Shown: positions 51,211 through 60,485 of the stretch, in pieces | Position numbering within the stretch: position 1 is the first letter of the stretch | Layout of the letters: each line of letters begins with the position of its first letter | Assembly: GCF_001424195.1 (NCBI RefSeq) | Contig: NZ_LMOO01000007.1 | Span: 60,312-124,311, forward strand | Length of the DNA: 64,000 nucleotides | Reading direction: 5' to 3' | From: Cellulomonas sp. Leaf334 | GTDB taxonomy: Bacteria; Actinomycetota; Actinomycetes; Actinomycetales; Cellulomonadaceae | Program-made: the position numbers and the translations under genes | The notes under the pieces: model-generated | The model's input: only the letters and a program-made list of their open reading frames with translations | Databases searched by the model: none | Told to the model about the DNA's origin: nothing

Positions 51211-52011
51211 TCAGGCGGCGTCGAACACCTGGCCGTTCGCCGGGAAGTCCGCGAGCGCGGTCGGTTTCGGTGATCCGGTGGCCCAGCGCTCGTCGAGCAC
51301 GTCCGGGTCGACGACGAGCTCCGGCCAGCGCATGGGGATGCCCGCGGCCGCGGTCAGCCGACGACGGTCCATCACCTGCACGTGCAGGTGCGGCTCGGAG
51401 GTGTTCCCGGTGTTCCCCACGGCGGCGATCGGCTGCCCGGCGACCACCCGGTCACCGACGGACACCGTCACCGAGCCGCGGCGCAGGTGTGCGTATGCGG
51501 CGAACGTGCCGTCACCGTGCTCGACGACCACGTGGTTGCCGAGGATGAGCGGGGCGCCGACGACCTCCCGCACGAGGGCCTCCGCCGTCATCATCCAGAC
51601 GAGCGCGGGCCAGGTGTCCCGGCCGCGGTGGTCCCGCTGCCGGTCGGCAGCCTCGACGACCGTCCCCGCCGCCATCGCGTGCACGGGTGCACCGAACGAC
51701 GGGTAGGACTCCGGACGGCGCGTCCGGGGGGACCAGCCGGTCCTCGTCGGCGCGGACGGGGACGGCTGCAGCAGGTCGACCGCGTACGCCTGTCCGTACG
51801 CGTTGACGCCGTGGCTCGGCACCGACGTCCCGGGGCTGTTCAGCGCCACCCAGCGACCGCGCACCGGTGGCGCAAGGTCGACGGGTGCGTGCTCCGAGCG
51901 CGGTGGGCGCACGAGGAACAGCAGCACGGGCACCACCATGAGAGCCAGGTCCCACGGCCTCGGGATGTCGAGGGCGAGGTTGGCGACCACCGCCAGGACG
52001 AACAGCCGCAC
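51211..52011 (-). CDS. M23-family peptidase-like membrane protein
   Basis: The 266-residue protein has two N-terminal hydrophobic segments (about 1-14 and 20-34) and an M23/LytM domain (about 60-235): ESYPSFGAPVHAMAAGTVVE, the HLRRGSVTVSVGDRV region and SEPHLHVQVMDR (metal-ligand HxH). The first metal-site motif HxxxD is not obvious, so activity is uncertain. No start lies upstream of the GTG at 52011 in this frame, and no ribosome-binding site is seen, so coupling to the upstream ArsR-like gene is likely. Confidence 0.75.
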   Translation of the reverse strand: MRLFVLAVVANLALDIPRPWDLALMVVPVLLFLVRPPRSEHAPVDLAPPVRGRWVALNSPGTSVPSHGVNAYGQAYAVDLLQPSPSAPTRTGWSPRTRRPESYPSFGAPVHAMAAGTVVEAADRQRDHRGRDTWPALVWMMTAEALVREVVGAPLILGNHVVVEHGDGTFAAYAHLRRGSVTVSVGDRVVAGQPIAAVGNTGNTSEPHLHVQVMDRRRLTAAAGIPMRWPELVVDPDVLDERWATGSPKPTALADFPANGQVFDAA

Positions 52012-52041
52012 CCACCAGGTCTGCAGCGTCGATCGTGCGTT

Positions 52042-52542
52042 TCATCGTCGTGCTCCCATCACGAGGACGAGCAGGGGGACCACGCGGGCGACCGGCACCT
52101 CATACCGCCCGCCGCCGACCGCGCGGAGCCAGCCCGCCGCGACCAGCTGGCGCAGGTGGTGGTACACCTGCCCGCTCGTCCCCACACCCTCGGTGTCCAT
52201 CAGGTCGTTGGCGGTGCCGACACCGGACAGCACCCTGCCGAGCAGCCGCAGCCGCACGGGATGGCCGAGCGCGGCGAACACGTCGGCGTGGTCGGACCAG
52301 TCCTCGTCGAGCAGCTCGTCCGTGCCGGCCGCCGACTGCCACCGTGCCACGCGACGGTCGGGCAGCGTCACCGCTCCGGTGAGCAGCACGGCCCCCGGCT
52401 CGCCCACCCGCTCCTGCAGCCCGTCGAGCGCCCAGAAGACGTCCGGGTCGGGCACGTGCGCCGACACGGGTCGCTGGCGTGCCCTCTCGAGGTCCGCGAC
52501 GCGCTGCTCGAGCGCAGCGAGGCGGTCGTCGTCATCGGTCAT
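52042..52542 (-). CDS. ArsR-like winged-helix regulator
   Basis: The 166-residue protein has an N-terminal coiled helix (RLAALEQRVADLERAR) and a winged helix near 90-150: FAALGHPVRLRLLGRVLSG, then GTSGQVYHHLRQLVAAGWL and wing GGGRYEVP. A perfect inverted repeat overlaps its start. It is first in an operon with the M23 and glycolipid-binding genes, which it probably regulates. Confidence 0.82.
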   Translation of the reverse strand: MTDDDDRLAALEQRVADLERARQRPVSAHVPDPDVFWALDGLQERVGEPGAVLLTGAVTLPDRRVARWQSAAGTDELLDEDWSDHADVFAALGHPVRLRLLGRVLSGVGTANDLMDTEGVGTSGQVYHHLRQLVAAGWLRAVGGGRYEVPVARVVPLLVLVMGARR

Positions 52543-52561
52543 ATCTCGATGATATCGAGAT
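52543..52561 (-). promoter_or_regulatory. Inverted repeat at the ArsR-like gene start
   Basis: ATCTCGAT-GAT-ATCGAGAT (52543-52561) is a perfect eight-base inverted repeat with three central bases, immediately upstream of the ATG. It leaves no room for a normal leader and is a probable autoregulatory operator. Confidence 0.65.
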
Positions 52562-52649
52562 TACGTAATTCTTGCGACCGCACGAGGGCGCCGAGGGACG
52601 CGCATCGAGCAGTGGTCCGTGCAGGCCGATCGGCCGACACCTGACGACG

Positions 52650-53444
52650 TCAGGGTGTCCGCCGCAGCACCGCGTCCGCGTGCTTGAGCACCGGTCCGTC
52701 GACGAGCCTCCCCTCCCACCGGAACGCCCCGTGCTGCCCGACCGCCGCGGCGAGCACCCCGCGCGCCCACTCGACCTCCGCGTCGGTCGGCCGGTACGCC
52801 GCGCGGATCACGTCGACCTGCGACGGGTGGATGCACGCGGTCGCGGTGAACCCGCTCGCCGCCGCGTCGGACGCCTCGGCGGCGAGCCCGTCGACGTCGC
52901 CGATGTCCAGGTGCACCGCGTCGATCGCGGCCTTCCCGTAGGCGCCCGTGGCCACCAGGACGACGGACCGCGCGTGGACGGCGACGTCTCGGTACGACCC
53001 GTCGGCTCGCCGGCTGGACGTCCCGCCGAGCGACGCGACCAGGTCCTCGGCACCCCACATCAGCCCGACGACGTTGGGCTGCGCGGCGATGTCCGCCGCG
53101 TGCACCACGCCCGCGGCGGTCTCGATGAGGGCGACGACGTCGTACCTGGCCAGCACGTGCACGTCGGCGGCCGACGCCGTCTTGGCGAGCATGACCGTGC
53201 GGTACGGCGTCGCCCGGAGCGCGACGAGGTCCTGCTCGAGGTCGTCGGTGCCGACGGGGTTGACCCGGACGACCGTCCGCTCCGGGTCCAGGGTGCTCGC
53301 GGCGAGGTGGGCGCGAGCCACCGCCTTGTCCGACGGGTTGACGGCGTCCTCCAGGTCGAGGATCACGGTGTCCGACCGCGCGGCAGCCTTGGCGTACCGC
53401 TCGGGGCGGTCAGCCGGGCAGAAGAGCAGCGCCGGGCCTCTCAC
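52650..53444 (-). CDS. HpcH/HpaI (CitE-like) CoA-ester lyase
   Basis: The 264-residue TIM-barrel protein has LLFCPADRPERYAKAAARS, the metal Asp/Glu motif VILDLEDAV, VVRVNPVGTDD, ALIETAAGV and GLMWGAEDL. The order carboxylase, dehydrogenase, MaoC, CitE matches the mycobacterial accD1-accA1-fadE19-Rv2499c-Rv2498c block, whose CitE (Rv2498c) was reported to cleave (R)-HMG-CoA and citramalyl-CoA. The same role would complete leucine breakdown here, as no classical HMG-CoA lyase is present. The GTG start overlaps the MaoC stop. Confidence 0.9.
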   Translation of the reverse strand: MRGPALLFCPADRPERYAKAAARSDTVILDLEDAVNPSDKAVARAHLAASTLDPERTVVRVNPVGTDDLEQDLVALRATPYRTVMLAKTASAADVHVLARYDVVALIETAAGVVHAADIAAQPNVVGLMWGAEDLVASLGGTSSRRADGSYRDVAVHARSVVLVATGAYGKAAIDAVHLDIGDVDGLAAEASDAAASGFTATACIHPSQVDVIRAAYRPTDAEVEWARGVLAAAVGQHGAFRWEGRLVDGPVLKHADAVLRRTP

Positions 53445-53908
53445 GGGCGGCACCAGAACAGGACCGTGCGCATGGCGACGACCACGACGACGTCGTCCTG
53501 GTTGCGACCGGTGTGCTCGAGCGTGACGACCCCCTGGCCGGGCCGCGACGACGAGAGCCGCTTGTCCGTCACGACGGTCGACGAGTACAGCGTGTCCCCG
53601 TGGAACAGCGGGTGCGGGAACCGGACGTCGGTGAACCCGAGGTTCGCGACGATCGTGCCCTGCGTGAGCTGTGGGACCGAGCTCCCCACCAGCACGGACA
53701 GCGTCATCAGCGAGTTGACCAGCCGCTGCCCGAACGGCTGCTCGGCCGACCACGCCGCGTCCAGGTGCAGGGCCTGCGGGTTCATGGTCAGCGTCGAGAA
53801 CAGGACGTTGTCCGCCTCGGTCATCGTCCGTCCGGGCCGGTGCACGTACCGGACGTCGAGCTCGAGCTCCTCGTAGTACAGCCCGCGCTGCTCGATGTCT
53901 CTCGTCAT
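53441..53908 (-). CDS. MaoC-family enoyl-CoA hydratase-like protein
   Basis: The 155-residue hot-dog-fold protein has NPQALHLDAAWSAEQPFGQR (hydratase Asp/His-type region) and VRFPHPLFHGDTLYSSTVV. In the leucine pathway it probably hydrates 3-methylglutaconyl-CoA, in place of the crotonase-type hydratase. It overlaps both neighbours by four bases. Confidence 0.9.
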   Translation of the reverse strand: MTRDIEQRGLYYEELELDVRYVHRPGRTMTEADNVLFSTLTMNPQALHLDAAWSAEQPFGQRLVNSLMTLSVLVGSSVPQLTQGTIVANLGFTDVRFPHPLFHGDTLYSSTVVTDKRLSSSRPGQGVVTLEHTGRNQDDVVVVVAMRTVLFWCRP

Positions 53909-55080
53909 CGCGGCGCGCCGGTGAAGCCGAGCTCGCGCGCGATCACCATGAGCTGCACCTGCGTGGTCCCTTCGCCGATCTCCAGGATCTTCGAGTCGCG
54001 GTAGTGCCGCGCGACGGGGTTCTCGTTCATCACGCCGTACCCGCCGAAGATCTGCGTCGCGTCGCGCGCGTTGTCCATGGCCGCCTCGCTGCCGATGAGC
54101 TTCGCCAGGCTCGCCTCCAGCTTGAACGGCTGGCCGGCGACGAGCCGGTGGGCGGCGTCCAGCCACGCCAGGCGGGCGGAGTGCACGCGGGCTTCCATGC
54201 GGGCGATGGTGAACGCGATGCTCTGGTTCTCGCCGATGGGGTGACCGAACACGTTGCGGCTCCTGGCGTACCGCATCGCCTCCTCCAGGCAGCCCTGGGC
54301 GGCGCCCGTGCAGAGCGCGGCGAACGCGACGCGGCCCTCGTCGAGCGTCTGGATGAACTGGGCGAACCCGCGCCCCCGCTCCCCGAGCAGGTTCTCCTCC
54401 GGCACGCGCACGTCCTCGAACAGCAGCGGGTGGGTGTCGGAGGTGTGCCAGCCGACCTTGTCGTAGGCGGGCAGCACCGTGAACCCGGGGGTGCCGCTGG
54501 GCACCAGGATCGCGGTGAGCTCCTTCTTCACCGACCCGTCGGCGCGCACGCTCTCCCCTGTCACCGCGGTGATCGTCACCAGCCTCGTGATCTTCGACCC
54601 GGAGTTGGTGATGAACTGCTTGGTCCCGTTGATGACCCACTCGCCGCCGTCGAGCACCGCGATCGTCTTCGTGCCCGCCGCGTCGGAGCCCGCGTCGGCC
54701 TCCGTCAGCCCGAACCCCGCGAGCGCCTCGCCCCGCGCGAGCATCGGGATCCACGCCCGCTTCTGCGCCTCCGTCCCGCTGCGCCACACCGGCATCGCCC
54801 CGAGCCCGACCCCGGCCTCCAGCGTCACGGCGATCGACTGGTCGACGCGCGCCAGCTGCTCGACGGCCAGGCACAGGTCGACGTAGTCCCGGCCCTGCCC
54901 GCCGTACTCGACGGGGAACGGCAGACCGAACAGCCCCATCTCCCCCATCTGGGCGAGGATCTCGTACGGGAGCTCACGCTTCGTGTCGTACTCGTAGGCG
55001 GCCGGGGCCACGACGGTGTCGGCGAAGTCGCGCACCTCGTCGCGGAGCTTCTGCTGCTCGGGGGTGAGGTCGTAGGTCAT
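53905..55080 (-). CDS. Acyl-CoA dehydrogenase (isovaleryl-CoA dehydrogenase-like)
   Basis: The 391-residue flavoenzyme has FAD/substrate motifs GFGLTEADAGSDAAG and FITNSGSKI, the helical domain FAALCTGAAQGCLEEAM, and C-terminal QIFGGYGVMNENPVARHYRD with IGEGTTQVQ. It introduces the alpha-beta double bond in a branched acyl-CoA. The context indicates isovaleryl-CoA (homologue of FadE19), though the substrate is not proved. It overlaps maoC and the carboxylase gene by ATGA. Confidence 0.92.
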   Translation of the reverse strand: MTYDLTPEQQKLRDEVRDFADTVVAPAAYEYDTKRELPYEILAQMGEMGLFGLPFPVEYGGQGRDYVDLCLAVEQLARVDQSIAVTLEAGVGLGAMPVWRSGTEAQKRAWIPMLARGEALAGFGLTEADAGSDAAGTKTIAVLDGGEWVINGTKQFITNSGSKITRLVTITAVTGESVRADGSVKKELTAILVPSGTPGFTVLPAYDKVGWHTSDTHPLLFEDVRVPEENLLGERGRGFAQFIQTLDEGRVAFAALCTGAAQGCLEEAMRYARSRNVFGHPIGENQSIAFTIARMEARVHSARLAWLDAAHRLVAGQPFKLEASLAKLIGSEAAMDNARDATQIFGGYGVMNENPVARHYRDSKILEIGEGTTQVQLMVIARELGFTGAPR

Positions 55081-57002
55081 GCCGGGGTCCCTTCGTCGGG
55101 GTGGCCGGTGATGGTGGCCACCACGTGGTCGAGTGCCACCTGGTCGGTCGGTCGGACCGTGAGGGTGACGATGCCGTCGCTGGGCGCGACGACCCGGTGC
55201 TCCATCTTCATCGCCTCGATGGTGAGGAGGATCTGGCCGGCGACGACGCTGTCGCCGGTCCCCACCTCCACCGAGACGACCGTGCCGGGCATGGGGGAAC
55301 GCACCTGCGGGTCGACGGGGCGCGTGCCGTGGGTGAGGGCCGCCAGGTCGTCGGCGAGCCGTTCGACGCGGGTGCGGAACCGGAGCTCGGACGCCGAGCC
55401 CTGGTCGCCGACCCAGGTGACCGACCCGTTCGTCACCAGGCGCAGCGGGTGGACGACGCCGTCGAGCTCCAGGTCGGCGGCGTCCGGCCCGCGTCGCACG
55501 AGTCGGGCCGGGACCGGGTCGGCGTCGCCGATCGCCACGGTGTCGCCGAGGACGGACACCTCGACGTCGCCGACCTCGTAGCGGGTCGGCCGGGGTGCCC
55601 CGAGCCGCCAGCCGTCGGACGCCCACGCGCCCTCGGTGACGTGGTGCCGGGACAGCGCTGCCGCGACGACGTGGATCGCGTCGGCCCCTGTGGCCCGGCC
55701 GTCGTGCCGCCGCGCGAGCAACCCCGTGTCGAGCCGCCCCGCACGCACGTCGGGGTCCGCGAGGATCTGCCGCAGGTAGGACACGTTCGTCCGGACCCCG
55801 AGGATCGTCGTGCGGGAGAGGGCCGCGTCCAGCCGCGCGATCGCCGTGGCCCGGTCGGGTCCCCACGCGATCACCTTGGCCAGCATCGGGTCGTACGCGG
55901 ACCCGATCTCCAGGCCCTCCCGCAGCGCGCTGTCGACGCGGATGCCGTCGCCGGTCGGTTCGTCGAGCACGTGCACGGTTCCGGCCGACGGCAGGAAGTC
56001 CCGGAGGGGGTCCTCCGCGTAGACGCGTGCCTCGACGGCGTGACCGGTCAGGACCACGTCGGCCTGCGTGAGCGTCAGCGACTCCCCCGCGGCCACCCGC
56101 AGCTGCCACTCGACCAGGTCCAGCCCGGTGACCGCCTCGGTGACGGGGTGCTCCACCTGCAGCCGCGTGTTCATCTCCATGAAGAAGAACTCCGTCGGCG
56201 CCTCGTCGGACACGAGGAACTCGACGGTCCCCGCGCCCACGTACCCGACGGTGCGGGCCACCTCGCACGCGGCCTCGCCGATACGGGCGCGCGTCGGCTC
56301 GTCGAGCAGCGGCGACGGCGCCTCCTCGACCACCTTCTGGTGCCGACGCTGCAACGAGCACTCCCGCTCGCCGAGGTGGATCACGGCACCGTGCTCGTCG
56401 GCCAGCAGCTGCACCTCGATGTGCCGCGGGCGCCTGACCAGCCGCTCGAGCAGGAGCGTGTCGTCGCCGAACGCCGCCGCGGCGACCCGGCGGGCGCCCA
56501 CGAGGGCGTCGGCCAGGTCCTCGGCCCGCTCGACGACGGTCATGCCCTTGCCGCCCCCGCCCGCCGACGGCTTGACCAGCAGCGGGTACCCGACGCGCTC
56601 GGCGGCCGCGGCGTCGACCGTCGACGAGCCCGGGATCACCGGCACGCCCGCGGCGCTGACGTGCTCCTTGGCGCGGATCTTGTCCCCCATGACCTCCAGC
56701 GCCTTGACGCCGGGGCCGACGAACACGATGCCCGCCGCCTCGCACGCCCGCGCGAGGTCCGCGTTCTCGGAGAGGAACCCGTAGCCGGGGTGGATCGCGT
56801 CGGCGCCCTGTGCTGCGGCCACGACGGAGTCGATGGACAGGTAGCTGTCGATCCTGACCGCACGGTCGGCGCGCTCGACGTGCAGGGCGTCGCGGTCCGA
56901 GTCCGTGTAGACGGCGACGGCCCGGATCCCGAGCCTCTGGAGGGTCGCGATGACCCGGCAGGCGATCTCGCCGCGGTTGGCGACGAGCACGGTGGAGAAC
57001 AT
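55077..57002 (-). CDS. accA1: Biotin-dependent acyl-CoA carboxylase alpha subunit
   Basis: The 641-residue protein has biotin carboxylase (about 1-450; VLVANRGEIACRV, ATP-loop KPSAGGGGKGM, EMNTRLQVEHPVTE), a linker domain, and a C-terminal biotinyl domain with EAMKMEH (Lys carrying biotin). With the next subunit it forms a methylcrotonyl-CoA-type carboxylase, consistent with the flanking isovaleryl-CoA dehydrogenase. The start is the ATG at 57002, five bases after the beta-subunit stop. Confidence 0.94.
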   Translation of the reverse strand: MFSTVLVANRGEIACRVIATLQRLGIRAVAVYTDSDRDALHVERADRAVRIDSYLSIDSVVAAAQGADAIHPGYGFLSENADLARACEAAGIVFVGPGVKALEVMGDKIRAKEHVSAAGVPVIPGSSTVDAAAAERVGYPLLVKPSAGGGGKGMTVVERAEDLADALVGARRVAAAAFGDDTLLLERLVRRPRHIEVQLLADEHGAVIHLGERECSLQRRHQKVVEEAPSPLLDEPTRARIGEAACEVARTVGYVGAGTVEFLVSDEAPTEFFFMEMNTRLQVEHPVTEAVTGLDLVEWQLRVAAGESLTLTQADVVLTGHAVEARVYAEDPLRDFLPSAGTVHVLDEPTGDGIRVDSALREGLEIGSAYDPMLAKVIAWGPDRATAIARLDAALSRTTILGVRTNVSYLRQILADPDVRAGRLDTGLLARRHDGRATGADAIHVVAAALSRHHVTEGAWASDGWRLGAPRPTRYEVGDVEVSVLGDTVAIGDADPVPARLVRRGPDAADLELDGVVHPLRLVTNGSVTWVGDQGSASELRFRTRVERLADDLAALTHGTRPVDPQVRSPMPGTVVSVEVGTGDSVVAGQILLTIEAMKMEHRVVAPSDGIVTLTVRPTDQVALDHVVATITGHPDEGTPA

Positions 57003-57007
57003 GGCGC

Positions 57008-58606
57008 TCACATCCGGAAGAGCCCGAAGCGGGGCTCGCTCAGAGGGACTCCTGCGCACACGTCGAGGGCCATCCCGAGGACGCGTCGGGTGTCGGCCGG
57101 GTCGATGATCCCGTCGTCCCACAGCCGCGCCGTCGAGTAGTACGGGCTGCCCTGCGTCTCGTACTGCTCGCGCAGCGGCGCCTTGAACGCCTCCTCGTCC
57201 TCGGCGGACCACTCGTCGCCCAGCTGCTCGCGGCGGATCGTGGCCAGCACGGACGACGCCTGCGGGCCGCCCATGACGGAGATCCGGCTCGCGGGCCACA
57301 TCCACAGGAACCGCGGGGAGTACGCCCGCCCGCACATGGAGTAGTTGCCGGCCCCGAACGAGCCGCCGATCACGACCGTCAGCTTGGGCACGCGCGTCGT
57401 CGCGACGGCCGTCACCATCTTGGCGCCGTGCTTCGCGATCCCCCCGGCCTCGTAGTCCTTGCCGACCATGAACCCGTTGACGTTCTGCAGGAACACCAGC
57501 GGGATGCCGCGCTGGTCGCACAGCTCGATGAAGTGCGCACCCTTGAGCGCGGACTCGCTGAACAGCACGCCGTTGTTGGCGACGATCCCCACGGGATGCC
57601 CGTGCAGGCGCGCGAACCCGGTCACCAGCGTCGTGCCGTACTCGCGCTTGAACTCGTGCAGCTCGCTGCCGTCGACCAGTCGCGCGATGACCTCGTGCAC
57701 GTCGTACGCGGTCTGCAGGTCGGTCGGCACGACGCCGTAGAGCTGGCCCTCGTCGACCTTCGGGGGCCGGCTCGGCTCGACGGTCCAGGCCCGGTCGGTG
57801 GGGACGGGCAGCGTCGCGACGATGTCCCGCACGATCTGCAGAGCGTGCGCGTCGTTCTCCGCGAGGTGGTCCGTGACCCCCGAGGTCCGCGCGTGCAGCT
57901 CGCCGCCGCCGAGGTCCTCCGCCGTGACCACCTCACCGGTCGCCGCCTTCACCAGGGGCGGCCCGGCCAGGAAGATCGTGCCCTGCCCCCGCACGATCAC
58001 GGTCTCGTCGCTCATCGCCGGGACGTACGCACCGCCCGCGGTGCACGACCCCATCACGCAGGCGACCTGCGGGATCCCCTCGGCGGACATCCGCGCCTGG
58101 TTGAAGAAGATCCGGCCGAAGTGGTCGCGGTCCGGGAACACCTCGTCCTGCTTGGGCAGGAACGCGCCGCCGGAGTCGACGAGGTAGATGCAGGGCAGCC
58201 GGTTCTCGAGCGCGATCTCCTGCGCCCGCAGGTGCTTCTTGACCGTCAGCGGGTAATAGGTGCCGCCCTTCACGGTCGCGTCGTTGGACAGGACCATGAC
58301 GTGCCGGCCGTGCACCAGCCCGATCCCCGCGATGACCCCGGCGCCGGGGGCCTCACCGTCGTAGAGACCGTCGGCGGCCAGCGGCGCGACCTCCAGGAAC
58401 GGGCTGCCGTCGTCGAGGAGCACGTCGATCCGCTCGCGCGGGAGCAGCTTGCCGCGGGCCACGTGCCGGTCCCGCGAGCGCTGCGGTCCGCCCTGCGCCG
58501 CGGTCCGGAGCCGGTCTCTCAGTTCTGCGACGAGGGCGCGCTGGGACGCGTCGCTCGCTGCGAACGAGGTTCCGGCAGGGTCGGCTGCCGTGCTGAGCAT
58601 CTCCAT
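57008..58606 (-). CDS. accD1: Acyl-CoA carboxylase beta subunit (carboxyltransferase)
   Basis: The 532-residue carboxyltransferase has [64 protein letters not shown] and [19 protein letters not shown], the pattern of methylcrotonyl-CoA carboxylase beta subunits. It is the first gene of the five-gene operon. The start codon ATG lies 39 bases downstream of the TetR-type palindrome. Confidence 0.94.
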   Translation of the reverse strand: MEMLSTAADPAGTSFAASDASQRALVAELRDRLRTAAQGGPQRSRDRHVARGKLLPRERIDVLLDDGSPFLEVAPLAADGLYDGEAPGAGVIAGIGLVHGRHVMVLSNDATVKGGTYYPLTVKKHLRAQEIALENRLPCIYLVDSGGAFLPKQDEVFPDRDHFGRIFFNQARMSAEGIPQVACVMGSCTAGGAYVPAMSDETVIVRGQGTIFLAGPPLVKAATGEVVTAEDLGGGELHARTSGVTDHLAENDAHALQIVRDIVATLPVPTDRAWTVEPSRPPKVDEGQLYGVVPTDLQTAYDVHEVIARLVDGSELHEFKREYGTTLVTGFARLHGHPVGIVANNGVLFSESALKGAHFIELCDQRGIPLVFLQNVNGFMVGKDYEAGGIAKHGAKMVTAVATTRVPKLTVVIGGSFGAGNYSMCGRAYSPRFLWMWPASRISVMGGPQASSVLATIRREQLGDEWSAEDEEAFKAPLREQYETQGSPYYSTARLWDDGIIDPADTRRVLGMALDVCAGVPLSEPRFGLFRM

Positions 58607-58645
58607 CGACGCTGTCTCCGCGGGGGTGGTGGGAGAGACGAACTG

Positions 58646-58663
58646 AGTTAGCGATCGCTAACT
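58646..58663. promoter_or_regulatory. TetR operator between the leucine operon and its regulator
   Basis: AGTTAGCGATCGCTAACT is a perfect 18-bp palindrome in the 137-base divergent gap between accD1 (58606) and the TetR gene (58744). The location lets one dimer pair control both directions. Confidence 0.88.
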
Positions 58664-58743
58664 GAAATGAGGCTAGTCTGCGATCGGGCGCTTGTCCACG
58701 ACAGGCCGCCCGCGGCACACCACTCGCCCGAGAGCAGGAACCG

Positions 58744-59355
58744 ATGTCCAACCAGCTCGACGCTCCCCCGACGGCGCGTGTGCGCGCCAAGGCCGCGCGC
58801 CGCGACGCCCTGCTCTCGGAGGCCGCCCGGCTGTTCGCCGGTCGCGGCTTCGACGGTGTCTCGATCGAGGACCTCGGCTCGTCCGTCGGCGTCAGCGGGC
58901 CGGCGGTGTACCGCCACTTCCCGAGCAAGCAGGCGGTGCTGGCGGCGCTGCTCGTCGGGGTGAGCGAGGGGCTGCTCGCGGGCGGGAGGACCGTCGTGTC
59001 GTCGTCCGACGACGACGCGTCGGCCCTCGTCGGGCTCGTGCGCTTCCACGTCGACTTCGCCCTGCGCGACCCCGACGTCATCCGCGTGCAGGACCGCGAC
59101 CTCGCCGCCCTGACCCCGCAGGCCCGCGAGTCGGTCCGCGACCTGCAGCGTCGCTACGTCGACCTGTGGGTCGACGTGCTCGCCCGCCTCAGCCCGACCG
59201 CGGACCGCGCCGAGCTCCGCCTGCGCGCGCAGGCGACGTTCGGCCTGCTCAACTCGACCCCGCACAGCGCCCGCGCGGTGACCCCCGCCCGCACGCGCAC
59301 CCTCCTGGAGGAGATGGCCCTGGCCGCGCTGGGCCGGACGGCGACCAAGCCATGA
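58744..59355 (+). CDS. TetR-family repressor of the leucine/isovalerate operon
   Basis: The 203-residue protein has a TetR HTH (about 15-62; RRDALLSEAARLFAGRGFDG, VSGPAVYRHFPSKQAVL) and a helical ligand-binding half. By position it should repress the divergent accD1-accA1-dehydrogenase-maoC-citE operon; an acyl-CoA intermediate is the expected inducer. AGGAAC precedes the ATG. A hairpin covers its 3' end. Confidence 0.92.
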   Translation: MSNQLDAPPTARVRAKAARRDALLSEAARLFAGRGFDGVSIEDLGSSVGVSGPAVYRHFPSKQAVLAALLVGVSEGLLAGGRTVVSSSDDDASALVGLVRFHVDFALRDPDVIRVQDRDLAALTPQARESVRDLQRRYVDLWVDVLARLSPTADRAELRLRAQATFGLLNSTPHSARAVTPARTRTLLEEMALAALGRTATKP

Positions 59356-59396
59356 GTGTCGCCGTGGGAGGCAGCCGCAGCGCTCATGGCTTGGTC
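59343..59396. terminator. Long-stem hairpin after the TetR gene
   Basis: GACCAAGCCATGAG (59343-59356) and CTCATGGCTTGGTC (59383-59396) pair perfectly over 14 bp around a 26-base loop. The left arm includes the TetR stop codon. The inner GCCATGAG/CTCATGGC is shared with the hairpin at 8246-8277. Confidence 0.65.
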
Positions 59397-59435
59397 CCGG
59401 ACGACGTGCCCCGGCGACCGTCGTAGGGTCGGCGC

Positions 59436-60401
59436 GTGAGCGTGCGGAGTGTGGACGACGAGATCCCGCCGGACGAGGTCGACGTGTTCGAAGGCCTCCG
59501 GCCCCGGCTCGGGGCCATCGCCTACCGCCTGCTCGGGTCCGCCGCGGAGGCGGAGGACCTCGTCCAGGAGACGTTCCTGCGGTGGCAGGCAGCCGACCGC
59601 GAGCAGGTCCGCGTGCCGGCCGCGTGGCTGACGCGGGTGCTGACCAACCTCTGCCTGACGCAGCTCCGGTCCGCGCGTGCCCGTCGCGAGGTCTACGTCG
59701 GGCAGTGGCTCCCGGAGCCCCTGCTCGCCGGTGACCCGATGCTGGGCCCGGCGGACACGGTCGAGCAGCGCGAGTCGGTGTCGAGCGCGGTGCTCGTGCT
59801 CATGGAGCGCCTCACCCCGACCGAGCGCGCCGTCTACGTGCTGCGCGAGGCGTTCTCCTACCCGCACGCGGAGATCGCGGACCTGCTCGACATCACCGAG
59901 TCCAGCAGCCAGCAGGTCTTCCACCGCGCCAAGGAGCACCTCGGCACGCCGGGCGTGCGGACCGAGGTCGACCGCGCGGACGCCCGCAAGGTCGTCGAGG
60001 AGTTCCTGGCCGCCGCCACCAGCGGGCAGACCGACCTGCTCGTGCGGTTGCTGACCGCCGACGCGATGGGCGCGGGCGACGGCGGCGGCACGGTCCCGGC
60101 ACGGCTCGACGTGATCGTGGGCGCTCAGTCCGTCGCCAAGCAGCTGCGGGGACTGCTGCGGCCCAGCGACGCCAAGCGCAGGATCATCGGCGGCCGTCCG
60201 GACGTCTACGCGTGGACCGCCAACGGCAGCCCGGCCGTGGTGGTCGCGGTCGGCGACCGGGTGGTCGGCATCATGACGCTGGAGCTGACGGACGACGGGA
60301 TCGCCGCGGTCCTGAGCCAGGCCAACCCCGACAAGCTCGAGCGCGCGACGCGGCTGTGGGCGACGACGGACCACGGAGAGCCGCTGATCACCGGCTGGTG
60401 A
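59436..60401 (+). CDS. sigJ: ECF41-type sigma factor (SigJ-like)
   Basis: The 321-residue factor has sigma2 (about 15-80; AYRLLGSAAEAEDLVQETFL), WLPEPLL, and sigma4 (about 115-170; LTPTERAVYVLREAFSYPHA, ITESSSQQVFHRAKEHL). An SnoaL-like C-terminal domain (about 183-315) carries the two ECF41 hallmarks, DGGG near 215 and NPDKL near 300. In ECF41 the extension replaces a separate anti-sigma factor. The partner is typically an oxidoreductase or carboxymuconolactone decarboxylase gene, and an FAD oxidoreductase follows directly. Confidence 0.92.
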   Translation: MSVRSVDDEIPPDEVDVFEGLRPRLGAIAYRLLGSAAEAEDLVQETFLRWQAADREQVRVPAAWLTRVLTNLCLTQLRSARARREVYVGQWLPEPLLAGDPMLGPADTVEQRESVSSAVLVLMERLTPTERAVYVLREAFSYPHAEIADLLDITESSSQQVFHRAKEHLGTPGVRTEVDRADARKVVEEFLAAATSGQTDLLVRLLTADAMGAGDGGGTVPARLDVIVGAQSVAKQLRGLLRPSDAKRRIIGGRPDVYAWTANGSPAVVVAVGDRVVGIMTLELTDDGIAAVLSQANPDKLERATRLWATTDHGEPLITGW

Positions 60402-60403
60402 GC

Positions 60404-60423
60404 CACGTCACACCCCGGACGTG
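60404..60423. promoter_or_regulatory. Inverted repeat before the FAD oxidoreductase gene
   Basis: CACGTC (60404-60409) and GACGTG (60418-60423) form a six-base inverted repeat right after the sigma-factor stop, 62 bases before the oxidoreductase ATG. It contains GTCACA, part of the ECF41 -35 motif, but no CGTC -10 follows at the right distance, so its role is unclear. Confidence 0.3.
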
Positions 60424-60485
60424 TCAGGGATCGGGTCCCCACTCAGTTCAGGGGGCACCCATCCCCCACCAAGGAGCTGAGCGAT

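Noticed and set aside
60404..60485. ECF41 promoter (TGTCACA plus CGTC) before the oxidoreductase
   Set aside because: GTCACA is present but no CGTC follows at about 16-18 bases, so a promoter was not called.
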